Part shown: positions 1 to 5,582 of the stretch, piece by piece
How the letters are laid out: the number at the start of each line of letters is the position of its first letter
Numbering within the stretch: position 1 is the first letter of the stretch
Assembly (NCBI GenBank): GCA_021779695.1
Contig: JAJYAE010000255.1
Coordinates: forward strand, 1 to 6,443
Length of the DNA stretch: 6,443 nt
Source: Acidobacteriota bacterium
GTDB taxonomy: Bacteria; Acidobacteriota; Terriglobia; Terriglobales; Acidobacteriaceae
Reading direction: 5' to 3'
Notes under the pieces: model-generated
The model's input: the letters and a program-made list of their open reading frames with translations, nothing else
Told to the model about the DNA's origin: nothing
The model's database searches: none
Translations under genes and position numbers: made by a program

Positions 1-1
1 G

Positions 2-589
2 ATTGTGACGGTGCACAACCTGGGCGGCGATGACGCGGCGGATTTTGCGGACGATCTGGAAACCAAGTGGAAGATGGGGCGGAAGGGATCGGACCGGGGA
101 GCGCTGGTGCTGCTGGCGGTGGATGATCACAAGTACCGGATTGAAGTGGGATACGGACTTGAGGGGATTCTGCCGGACGGGAAGGTGGGCGACATCGGGC
201 GATCGATGGTGCCCTATCTGCGGCGCGGGGACTATGACAGCGCGGTGCTGCTGGCTGTGGGCCAGGTGGCACAGGTGATTGCAACGGATGCGAAGGTGAC
301 GCTGACGAATGCACCGGCGGAGGCGACACCGGTTCCGGAGCGGCATGCAGTGTCGCCGCTGCGAGCGTTTCAACTGATCATTTTTGCCATCGTGGTGGTG
401 TTTTATCTGCTGCGGGTGTTTGGCAGCTTTGGGCTGCTGGGCGGAATCTGGGCGCTGACGTCGTTTGGCGGGCCGGGAATGGGTGGCGGAGGGTTTGGCA
501 GCGGCGGCGGTGGTGGCGGTGGCGGCGGAGGCTTTGGCGGATTTGGCGGTGGCGGATTCGGTGGCGGCGGGGCCGGCGGCGACTGGTAA
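2..589 (+). CDS. TPM-domain (YgcG-like) membrane protein, C-terminal part
   Basis: The gene is cut at its 5' end. The frame is open to the window edge, and the GTG at 5 lies inside a conserved domain, so it is not the true start. Residues 1-95 (counting from that GTG) match the second half of a TPM domain: the pattern KMGRKGSDRGALVLLAVDD, then IEVGYGLEGILPDG (47-60), then the RRGDYDSAV helix. A hydrophobic segment at about 121-138 is a likely transmembrane helix, and after about 154 the protein is almost entirely glycine with scattered phenylalanine, ending GGDW. Known family architecture is signal peptide, extracytoplasmic TPM domain, one membrane helix and a Gly-rich tail; the signal peptide would lie outside the window. 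Family function is unclear; envelope or photosystem-repair roles are known only for some members. lemA follows 80 bases downstream, a common pairing. The family call is confident, the function is not. Confidence 0.88.
   Translation: MVTVHNLGGDDAADFADDLETKWKMGRKGSDRGALVLLAVDDHKYRIEVGYGLEGILPDGKVGDIGRSMVPYLRRGDYDSAVLLAVGQVAQVIATDAKVTLTNAPAEATPVPERHAVSPLRAFQLIIFAIVVVFYLLRVFGSFGLLGGIWALTSFGGPGMGGGGFGSGGGGGGGGGGFGGFGGGGFGGGGAGGDW
467..586 (+). repeat. Glycine-rich low-complexity tract
   Basis: GGC/GGT/GGA codons with occasional TTT/TTC encode about 40 residues of Gly-Phe low complexity at the C-terminus of the TPM protein. It is typical of this family's tails. The opposite strand reads as a spurious polyproline frame. 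Confidence 0.8.
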
Positions 590-629
590 AAGGGCTTCAC
601 AGACAAATGGCAGTTGGCAGCAAGGAAGG

Positions 630-650
630 GGCCTTCTGAACGAGAAGGCC
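630..650 (+). other. Perfect hairpin upstream of the lemA ribosome binding site
   Basis: GGCCTTCT (630-637) and AGAAGGCC (643-650) are perfect inverted repeats of 8 bp around a 5-base loop. There is no T-run after them, so this is not a classical terminator. The stem ends exactly where the GGAGGAG Shine-Dalgarno begins (651). It could stabilise the 5' end of lemA mRNA or modulate translation; this role is inferred only. Confidence 0.5.
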
Positions 651-657
651 GGAGGAG
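651..657 (+). promoter_or_regulatory. Shine-Dalgarno of lemA
   Basis: GGAGGAG lies 12 bases before the ATG at 670. The spacing is slightly long, but this is the only strong match and it supports that start over the in-frame ATG at 682. Confidence 0.6.
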
Positions 658-669
658 AAGAGAGACAGT

Positions 670-1248
670 ATGCGTCGTGGAATGTTAGTGGGACTTGGCA
701 TTGTGGGCGTGCTGGTGGTTGCAGCGCTGATGGTGTTCTCCAGCTACGTGAGCGCGCGGAACCAGATGGTGGCCTATGACCAGGAAGTGAAGTCGTCCTG
801 GAGCGAGGTGGATGTGCAGATGCAACGGCGCGCCGACCTGATCCCGAACCTGGTGGAGACGGTGAAGGGATTCACGAAGGAAGAGAGCACGGTCTTCGGC
901 GACATTGCGAATGCACGGGCAGGCATGCTGAACGCGCAGGGACCCGCGGCAAAGATTGCGGCGAACAATCAACTGGACGGGGCGATTGGCCGGCTGTTGC
1001 TGCTGACGGAGAACTATCCACAACTGCGGTCGAGCGACCAGTTCATGCGGCTGCAGGATGAGCTCTCCGGCACGGAGAACCGGATTGGCGTGGCGCGCAA
1101 GCGGTATAACGAGGCGCTGCAAGCCTACAACACATTTGTGCTGCAGTTCCCGAACAACATCTGGGCTGGGATTGCAGGGTTCAAGCAGAACACGGCCTAC
1201 TTTACGGCGAGCCCTGCGGCGCAGCAGGTGCCCAATGTGAAGTTCTGA
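670..1248 (+). CDS. lemA: LemA family protein
   Basis: This is a complete 192-residue LemA protein, the usual family length. The N-terminus has two Arg residues followed by a hydrophobic helix (about 5-23), so it is anchored in the inner membrane with the rest outside the cytoplasm (N-terminus in). The family core is plain: residues 44-68 contain WSEVDVQMQRRADLIPNLVE and a VKGF ending, residues 134-156 contain GTENRIGVARKRYNEA and QAYNTF, and FPNNIWAG follows at 160-167. LemA proteins are helical bundles (coiled-coil-like helices) whose precise biochemical role is not settled. The gene follows the TPM-domain gene by 80 bases and is closed by a strong terminator, so the two probably form the end of one transcription unit. 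In many genomes lemA precedes the TPM gene; here it follows. The family call is secure. Confidence 0.95.
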   Translation: MRRGMLVGLGIVGVLVVAALMVFSSYVSARNQMVAYDQEVKSSWSEVDVQMQRRADLIPNLVETVKGFTKEESTVFGDIANARAGMLNAQGPAAKIAANNQLDGAIGRLLLLTENYPQLRSSDQFMRLQDELSGTENRIGVARKRYNEALQAYNTFVLQFPNNIWAGIAGFKQNTAYFTASPAAQQVPNVKF

Positions 1249-1267
1249 CAGCGAAGAGGAGCAAGCG

Positions 1268-1304
1268 AAAGGGCCATCCCGACGGCGGGATGGCCCTTTT
1301 GATT
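1268..1304 (+). terminator. Rho-independent terminator after lemA
   Basis: The left arm AAAGGGCCATCCCG (1268-1281) pairs perfectly with CGGGATGGCCCTTT (1286-1299). This gives a 14-bp stem with a 4-base ACGG loop, followed by TTTTGATTTT. It lies 20 bases past the lemA stop. The convergent STAS gene ends at 1337, so the hairpin might also slow transcription from the other side, but the reverse-strand T-run is short (TTTCGC). Confidence 0.9.
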
Positions 1305-1336
1305 TTGAAGGTGGGCAGGAGACAGCCCGAAGGGAA

Positions 1337-1681
1337 CTACTTGTACGATGCGATGGCGCTGGCCTCGTCATCATAGATGTCAAAGACGGTGTAGAGCTTG
1401 GTGAGCTGGAGGACGTCCTTGACCTTCTTGGTAAGACTGAGGAGCTTGAGGGATGCGCCCTGATTCTTTGAAGTGGTGTATGCGCTAACGAGTTCGCCAA
1501 GGCCGGAACTGTCGATATAGTTGACGTCGCCCATGTTGAGCAGGATGTTTTTCATCCCTTTACCGATGAGGTCGCGGATGGCCTCACGCAACTGGACGCT
1601 GCCTTCACCAAGGGTAATCCGCCCGCTGAGATCAAGAACGGTCACGCCGTCCAATTCACGGGAAGCTATTGTCAGAGCCAC
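1337..1681 (-). CDS. STAS-domain anti-sigma factor antagonist
   Basis: This 114-residue protein is a single STAS domain, the typical size of SpoIIAA/RsbV proteins. It has the N-terminal strand VTVLDLSGRITLGEG (13-27), the helix-strand NILLNMGDVNYIDSSGLGEL (45-64), and a C-terminal region LSLTKKVKDVLQLTKL (81-96). The DSSGLG loop is the phosphorylation site of the family; by alignment with SpoIIAA the second serine (Ser59) would be phosphorylated by a partner kinase. When dephosphorylated, such proteins bind the kinase and release its target. The start is a GTG at 1681, fixed by a perfect AAGGAGG 7 bases upstream. The ATP-binding kinase gene lies upstream on the same strand with a 118-base gap, and a -10-like TATAAC (1716-1711) hints at possible separate transcription. 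The family call is secure; the regulated factor is unknown. Confidence 0.93.
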   Translation of the reverse strand: MALTIASRELDGVTVLDLSGRITLGEGSVQLREAIRDLIGKGMKNILLNMGDVNYIDSSGLGELVSAYTTSKNQGASLKLLSLTKKVKDVLQLTKLYTVFDIYDDEASAIASYK

Positions 1682-1688
1682 GGTATCT

Positions 1689-1695
1689 CCTCCTT
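1689..1695 (-). promoter_or_regulatory. Shine-Dalgarno of the STAS gene
   Basis: On the minus strand this reads AAGGAGG, 7 bases before the GTG start codon at 1681. It decides the non-ATG start. Confidence 0.8.
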
Positions 1696-1710
1696 CAATG
1701 TGGTGATACG

Positions 1711-1716
1711 GTTATA
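1711..1716 (-). promoter_or_regulatory. Possible -10 element for the STAS gene
   Basis: TATAAC on the minus strand lies about 30 bases upstream of the start codon. No convincing -35 is seen 16-18 bases further up, so this is a weak candidate for a promoter serving the STAS gene alone. Confidence 0.25.
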
Positions 1717-1799
1717 GCACTTTGAGGTGGCGGTGGGAGAGAGAAACGGGAAAGTCTCCAACCGGGGAACAAGCAGCTTGGGGGAATTTGAAGTTTGCA

Positions 1800-2240
1800 T
1801 CAGGCCGAACCCGGTTTGGACGCCAGATGTTTGACCAGGGTCACCTCGGTTCCGGGATGCAATTGACGAAAGTGTACCTCATCCATGAAAGAGCGGATGA
1901 GGAAGATGCCGCGCCCGGTGCCGCGAAGGAGATTCTCCGGAGCGAGGGGGTCGGGGATGGAGTCGGGGTCGAGCCCGGGTCCCTGATCGGCGATGGTAAT
2001 GACGAGGGATTTTCCGTTGTTCTCGAAGGTGGCGAAGACCCTTTTTGCGGGGTCGTAGTCGTTTCCATGGAGGACGGCATTCACGGCGGCTTCGCGAATG
2101 GCCATGGAGAAACCGAAGCGGTCGTCCTCTCCCATGCCGGCGTCTGCGGCGAGCTTGTCAGCGGCTGCTTCGATCTCGGCTACGCTGTCCATGGTGGAAC
2201 TGAGCGCGAACTGCAGTTTACCTGCTCCCGGCTTATCCAA
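1800..2240 (-). CDS. ATP-binding anti-sigma factor / serine kinase (RsbW/SpoIIAB-like)
   Basis: This is a small GHKL-fold ATPase of 146 residues from the chosen TTG start. The N box IREAAVNAVLHGN (48-60; catalytic-type Glu50 and Mg-binding Asn54), the G1 box DQGPG (85-89) and the G2 box GTGRG (107-111) are all intact, so ATP binding and kinase activity are expected. The family phosphorylates STAS antagonists and holds a sigma factor or other partner; the STAS gene follows on the same strand. The frame stays open up to a GTG at 2369 (189 residues), but those extra 43 residues do not resemble the domain. The region also contains a TTGACA promoter match, and GAGGAGGA sits 10 bases before the TTG at 2240. 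I therefore take TTG as the start. A database annotation may show the longer form. Confidence 0.88.
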   Translation of the reverse strand: MDKPGAGKLQFALSSTMDSVAEIEAAADKLAADAGMGEDDRFGFSMAIREAAVNAVLHGNDYDPAKRVFATFENNGKSLVITIADQGPGLDPDSIPDPLAPENLLRGTGRGIFLIRSFMDEVHFRQLHPGTEVTLVKHLASKPGSA

Positions 2241-2250
2241 TGGCAGTGCC

Positions 2251-2258
2251 TCCTCCTC
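2251..2258 (-). promoter_or_regulatory. Shine-Dalgarno supporting the TTG start
   Basis: GAGGAGGA on the minus strand ends 10 bases before the TTG at 2240. No comparable motif precedes the GTG at 2369. Confidence 0.55.
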
Positions 2259-2306
2259 AGCCTGGACAGGAGATGCACGCTCTGCCTCGTGAGGAACCTT
2301 GCTGGC

Positions 2307-2335
2307 AGTTTCATGGCTTGAAGGGAATGTGTCAA
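2307..2335 (-). promoter_or_regulatory. Candidate promoter of the kinase-STAS pair
   Basis: On the minus strand there is a perfect -35 TTGACA (2335-2330), a 17-base spacer, then GAAACT (2312-2307), which matches the -10 consensus at only three of six positions. Transcription would start near 2300, about 60 bases before the TTG start. That is consistent with the shorter kinase protein. Confidence 0.4.
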
Positions 2336-2385
2336 GAGTGGAGCGATGACGGAGTGGATGCGGGCACACGGTGAGAGAAAAAGGC

Positions 2386-2391
2386 TACACT
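2386..2391 (+). promoter_or_regulatory. Candidate -10 element placed for a leaderless start
   Basis: TACACT (TANNNT pattern, four of six consensus bases) ends 6 bases before the ATG at 2398, so transcription could begin at the start codon itself. A GGCACA (2363-2368) lies 17 bases upstream as a weak -35. No Shine-Dalgarno is seen before this ATG. Confidence 0.35.
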
Positions 2392-2397
2392 CTGTTC

Positions 2398-3654
2398 ATG
2401 CGTCCGCGTACGACATCGCGAGTAAGTCTGACGGCACTTCTGGGGACGCCGGTAACGGACGCCCAGGGTCATTTGCGCGGCAAGCTGAAGGACATTGCGG
2501 TGGCCACCGGCCCGGATGCGGGCAAGGTGGCGGGGCTGGTTCTGAAGACACGCAATGGCCTGAGCCTGGTGCCCTCGCAGGAGGTGATGGAGACTCCGGC
2601 GGGAACGCTGGAGCTGCGGTCAACCGGGGCGATGGTGCCGCTGGAGGAACCGGGAAGCTATCTATATCTTCAGCAGGACCTGGTGGACCGGCAGATCATC
2701 GACATCCACGGACGGAAGGTGGTGCGCGCGAACGATGTGGACCTGGAGTGGCTGGGCCACGGGGCGGCCCACCTGCTGCGTGTCGCCGAGGTGGAAGTGG
2801 GGATGCGGGGGGCGTTCCGGAGGGTGTTCAAAGGGGTGCTGCCGCGGGCCACTCTGGAGAGGCTATCGCGGAAGTTTTCGGCGCGGGGAATTCCGTGGCA
2901 ATTTGTGGATGTCATTGAAGTGGATCCGGCGCGGCGGGTGAAGCTGCGGATTGAACACGAGCGCCTGGCGAAGATGCACCCGTCGGACCTGGCGGAGATT
3001 CTGGAAGACCTGGCGCCGGCGGAACGCGAGGCCATCTTTACGTCGCTGGATGAAGAGGTGGCGGCCGAGACGCTGGAGGAAGTGGAACCGAAGCTGCAAA
3101 AGGCGCTTCTGGAGAAGCTGGACGAAGAGAAGATTGCCGACATTGTGGAGGAGATGGATCCGGGCGCGGCAGCGGACCTGCTGGCGGAGCTTCCGGAGGA
3201 ACAGTCGGACGCGATTCTGGAAGAGATGGAGCCGGAAGAGCGGCAGGAGGTGGCCGAGCTCCTGGAGTTTGATGAGCACTCGGCGGCGGGGTGCATGACG
3301 ACGGATTTTGTGTCGGTGCCGATGACGGCGACGGTGAGCACGGCGGTGCATGCGCTGCGAAGTTTTGACGGCGACCCGGAGAGCGTGACGGAGGTGTACC
3401 TGCTGGATGACAGGCGGACTTTGCGGGGGACGGTGCCGCTGGCGCGGCTGGTGATGGCGCAGCCGGATGCACATCTGCAGGTGCTGGCGGAACCGCGGGT
3501 TCTGAGTTGCCCGGCGGAGATGAAGCAGGACGACCTGGCGGAGATGTTTGACAAGTACAACCTACACGCGCTGCCGGTGGTGGACGCGCAGGGCCGGATG
3601 GTTGGCGCGGTGCAGGCCGACCATGTGATCAGCTATCTGCGGGAGAAGCTGTAG
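2398..3654 (+). CDS. PRC-barrel / MgtE_N / CBS-pair protein without transporter domain
   Basis: This is a 418-residue soluble protein. The order is a PRC-barrel-like domain (about 10-80, with LLGTPVTDAQGHLRGKLKDI), a second region of similar character (about 94-185, with IDIHGRKVVRANDV), then an acidic MgtE_N superhelical domain (about 190-295, starting HPSDLAEILEDLAPAEREAI and repeating EEMDP/EEMEPEE motifs). A CBS pair follows (about 300-418), with the CBS1 entry CMTTDFVSV and CBS2 containing NLHALPVVDAQGRMVG. In true MgtE magnesium channels these cytoplasmic sensor domains are followed by five membrane helices; here the protein stops after CBS2. It is therefore probably a Mg2+- or nucleotide-responsive regulator, or a partner of a transporter encoded elsewhere. 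I chose the ATG at 2398; a GTG at 2371 would add nine residues and also lacks a good ribosome site. Architecture is confident, function inferred. Confidence 0.88.
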   Translation: MRPRTTSRVSLTALLGTPVTDAQGHLRGKLKDIAVATGPDAGKVAGLVLKTRNGLSLVPSQEVMETPAGTLELRSTGAMVPLEEPGSYLYLQQDLVDRQIIDIHGRKVVRANDVDLEWLGHGAAHLLRVAEVEVGMRGAFRRVFKGVLPRATLERLSRKFSARGIPWQFVDVIEVDPARRVKLRIEHERLAKMHPSDLAEILEDLAPAEREAIFTSLDEEVAAETLEEVEPKLQKALLEKLDEEKIADIVEEMDPGAAADLLAELPEEQSDAILEEMEPEERQEVAELLEFDEHSAAGCMTTDFVSVPMTATVSTAVHALRSFDGDPESVTEVYLLDDRRTLRGTVPLARLVMAQPDAHLQVLAEPRVLSCPAEMKQDDLAEMFDKYNLHALPVVDAQGRMVGAVQADHVISYLREKL

Positions 3655-3752
3655 CGGGGCTGCGGAGCGCCGGAATGGGAAGTTTTTCGCCGGGCGGAAA
3701 TGGGATTACCGTTGCGGGGTTGTGTTGAAAGAAAAGGCTTACGCGAGTCCGA

Positions 3753-3767
3753 AATTGTGAAACAATT
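3753..3767 (+). promoter_or_regulatory. Perfect palindrome before the flavoprotein gene (candidate operator)
   Basis: AATTGT-GAA-ACAATT is a perfect 6-bp inverted repeat with a 3-base centre, ending 5 bases before the start codon. It stands in an AT-rich patch within otherwise GC-rich sequence and overlaps a possible -10 (AACAAT, 3761-3766). It resembles the half-site style of HTH-repressor operators (the arms match the ends of the lac operator), but no regulator is encoded nearby. Confidence 0.4.
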
Positions 3768-3772
3768 ATAGA

Positions 3773-5251
3773 ATGGTTCAGCTTCCCAAAATTATCCAGG
3801 GCGGGATGGGCGTCGGGGTGTCGAACTGGCGCCTGGCACAGACGGTTTCCCGCATTGGCCAGCTCGGCGTCGTCTCCGGGACGGCAATTGATTCTCTTTT
3901 TATCCGGCGGCTGGCCGATGGCGACAAGGGTGGCCATATGCGCCGCGGTCTGGATGCGTTTCCGTTCCCGGAGATGGCACGGCGGATCTGGAACGACTAT
4001 TTTGTGCAGGGCGGCAAGGTGAGCGATGCTCCCTACCCGAGCGCGCCGATGCAGCAGCGGATTGCGCCGCGCAAGCTGGTTGAGCTGTGTATCGTGAGCA
4101 ATTTTGTGGAAGTGTTTCTGGCGCGGGAAGGCCATAAGAATCCGGTAGGCATCAACTTTCTGGAGAAGGTGCAGATGCCGCACCTGGCGTCGATTTATGG
4201 CGCGATGCTGGCTGGGGTGGGTTACGTGCTGATGGGAGCGGGAATACCGCTTCACATTCCCGGCGTGCTGGATGCGTATGCGGCGCACAAGGTGGCGGAG
4301 TACAAGTTGGCGGTGACGGGAGCGCCCGCGGAGCAGGACACGCTGATGCAGTTTGACCCGGCCGACTACGTGGAGGGTCCACTGCCCTATCTGGAGCGGC
4401 CGAAGTTCCTGGCGATTGTGTCGTCGAATACGCTGGCGGCAACGATGCTGCGGCGCGCGAACGGACGCGTGGATGGCTTCGTGATTGAGGGGCCGACGGC
4501 GGGCGGACACAATGCGCCGCCGCGTGGCAAGGTTCAACTGAACGAAGCGGGTGAACCAATCTACGGCGAGCGGGATCGAGTGGACCTGGCGGGATTCCGG
4601 GAGATGGATGTGCCCTTCTGGCTGGCGGGAGGCTACGGCAACGCCGAGAAGCTGCGGGAGGCGCTGAACGAGGGCGCCGCCGGTATTCAGGTGGGAACAG
4701 CGTTTGCGTTCAGCGAAGAATCTGGCATGCGAGCGGACCTGAAGGCGCAGCTGATTGAGCAGGCGCGGGCGAGCCTGGGCGAGGTGTACACCGATCCGCA
4801 GGCGTCGCCGACGGGATTCCCCTTCAAGGTGGCGCAGCTGGAAGGAACGGCATCGAGCCTGCCGATCTACCAGGAGCGCAAGCGGGTGTGCGACCTGGGC
4901 TATCTGCGGGAGCCGTATTCCACTGAAAAGGGCGGGATTGGCTATCGTTGCGCGGCCGAGCCCGTGGAGAACTATGTTGCCAAGGGCGGCAAAGTGGAAG
5001 ATACGGTGGGCCGCAAGTGCCTGTGCAATGCTCTGCTGGCGAACATTGGCCACGCACAGAGACGGCGAGATGGCAGCGTGGAGGTTCCACTGGTGACGGT
5101 GGGCGACGATCTGAATACGATCGCGCAGTTCCTGACGCCGGGGCGGGACAGCTACTCGGCTGCGGACGTGGTGCGGAGCTTGCTGCGGCACAGTGTGGAG
5201 AGCGCGGAAAGGGATTCCCTGACCGTATCTCTGCTGGCCGCGACAGCGTGA
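3773..5251 (+). CDS. Nitronate monooxygenase-like FMN flavoprotein with C-terminal cysteine region
   Basis: This 492-residue protein has a TIM-barrel of the 2-nitropropane dioxygenase / FabK / PfaD superfamily. The first strand with its glycine loop is at once visible (PKIIQGGMGVGVS, 5-17), which supports the ATG at 3773. FMN-binding and catalytic motifs are EGPTAGGH (239-246; His246 matches the conserved His of the AGGH motif in FabK), LAGGYG (284-289) and GIQVGTAFAFSEESG (304-318). A region of about 60 residues (roughly 160-220) is an apparent insertion. The C-terminus (about 370-492) goes beyond a simple monooxygenase and holds four cysteines (373, 393, 416, 418) in CDLGYLREPY, GYRCAAEPVENY and GRKCLCNALLANIG. 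Members oxidise alkyl nitronates or reduce enoyl thioesters. PfaD-type enoyl reductases act with polyketide or polyunsaturated fatty acid synthases, but no synthase is in view. Substrate unknown. No Shine-Dalgarno precedes the start. Confidence 0.88.
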   Translation: MVQLPKIIQGGMGVGVSNWRLAQTVSRIGQLGVVSGTAIDSLFIRRLADGDKGGHMRRGLDAFPFPEMARRIWNDYFVQGGKVSDAPYPSAPMQQRIAPRKLVELCIVSNFVEVFLAREGHKNPVGINFLEKVQMPHLASIYGAMLAGVGYVLMGAGIPLHIPGVLDAYAAHKVAEYKLAVTGAPAEQDTLMQFDPADYVEGPLPYLERPKFLAIVSSNTLAATMLRRANGRVDGFVIEGPTAGGHNAPPRGKVQLNEAGEPIYGERDRVDLAGFREMDVPFWLAGGYGNAEKLREALNEGAAGIQVGTAFAFSEESGMRADLKAQLIEQARASLGEVYTDPQASPTGFPFKVAQLEGTASSLPIYQERKRVCDLGYLREPYSTEKGGIGYRCAAEPVENYVAKGGKVEDTVGRKCLCNALLANIGHAQRRRDGSVEVPLVTVGDDLNTIAQFLTPGRDSYSAADVVRSLLRHSVESAERDSLTVSLLAATA

Positions 5252-5258
5252 GGGTTGG

Positions 5259-5582
5259 TTAGCCGCCGGCGATCGCGCCGATGATAAGGAATGGTTCCCT
5301 GCCCTGCGCGACCGCATCTGGCAAAGGCGCGTCGGGCGGGTCGAGGGAGAGATCCTCTTCGCAGGCAAAGAAGCGCAGAAAGGCGCGGCGCTGCCGGGTC
5401 TGATGGTCGCGGATGGTGCCGGCGAGCACCGGGTAGCGAGCCTCCAAAGCATCGAGAATTGAAGCGACAGAGACTGGTTGAGAGACGGCGAGGGTGACCT
5501 CGCCGTCAATTTTTGCGAGATTGCGCAGGTGATAGGGGAGCTGCACGCGGACCTGCGCTGCGGGCTTGTCGAGTTCCGTCAT
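5259..5582 (-). CDS. MoaD/ThiS-like ubiquitin-fold protein
   Basis: This 107-residue protein ends in Gly-Gly (AIAGG, 103-107), the hallmark of MoaD/ThiS sulfur carriers, whose C-terminus is adenylylated and converted to a thiocarboxylate. Other fold landmarks are the first strand [10 protein letters not shown] (11-20), the helix [15 protein letters not shown] (39-53), the strand [14 protein letters not shown] (66-79) and the segment [17 protein letters not shown] (86-102). It is longer than classic MoaD (about 80) or ThiS (about 66). Its start codon overlaps the stop of the upstream propeller gene (ATGA), and only a weak GAGGTG precedes it, so translation is probably coupled. No MoaE, MoeB/E1-like or thiazole gene is in the window, so molybdopterin synthesis cannot be assumed; it may serve another sulfur-transfer or conjugation role. 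Its stop lies 7 bases from the stop of the convergent flavoprotein gene. Confidence 0.85.
   Translation of the reverse strand: MTELDKPAAQVRVQLPYHLRNLAKIDGEVTLAVSQPVSVASILDALEARYPVLAGTIRDHQTRQRRAFLRFFACEEDLSLDPPDAPLPDAVAQGREPFLIIGAIAGG

Noticed and set aside
467..586. Gly codon repeats considered as a DNA repeat array or mobile element edge
   Set aside because: They are in frame and typical of TPM-protein tails, so they are a protein feature.
685..1500. A 271-codon minus-strand frame across lemA and the terminator
   Set aside because: It runs through the terminator and into the STAS gene, has low-complexity composition and no family resemblance.
1722..2321. A 199-codon + strand frame opposite the kinase gene
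   Set aside because: The minus-strand frame carries intact GHKL motifs, while this one has no domain and no ribosome site.
2670..3560. Long minus-strand serine-rich frame opposite the MgtE_N/CBS gene
   Set aside because: It is the antisense of acidic repeat codons, giving Ser/Arg runs. No homology is recognisable and the sense frame is clearly real.
3773..5251. Assignment as PfaD of a polyunsaturated fatty acid synthase
   Set aside because: The AGGH motif and its surroundings fit the wider superfamily, and no synthase, acyl carrier or acyltransferase gene is present, so no specific symbol was given.
5269..5276. GCGATCGC palindrome near the end of the MoaD-like gene
   Set aside because: It is a single copy formed by the Gly-Ala-Ile-Ala-Gly codons, with no second copy nearby to suggest a repeat family or binding site.
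3629..5509. A 626-codon open frame on the minus strand opposite the flavoprotein gene
   Set aside because: It is rich in Arg, His, Gln and Pro with no recognisable domain, and it overlaps two well-supported genes. It is a by-product of GC-rich codon usage on the other strand.
5259..5582. Assignment as moaD of molybdopterin synthase
   Set aside because: The protein is longer than MoaD and no other molybdopterin gene is nearby; only the fold and Gly-Gly end are supported.
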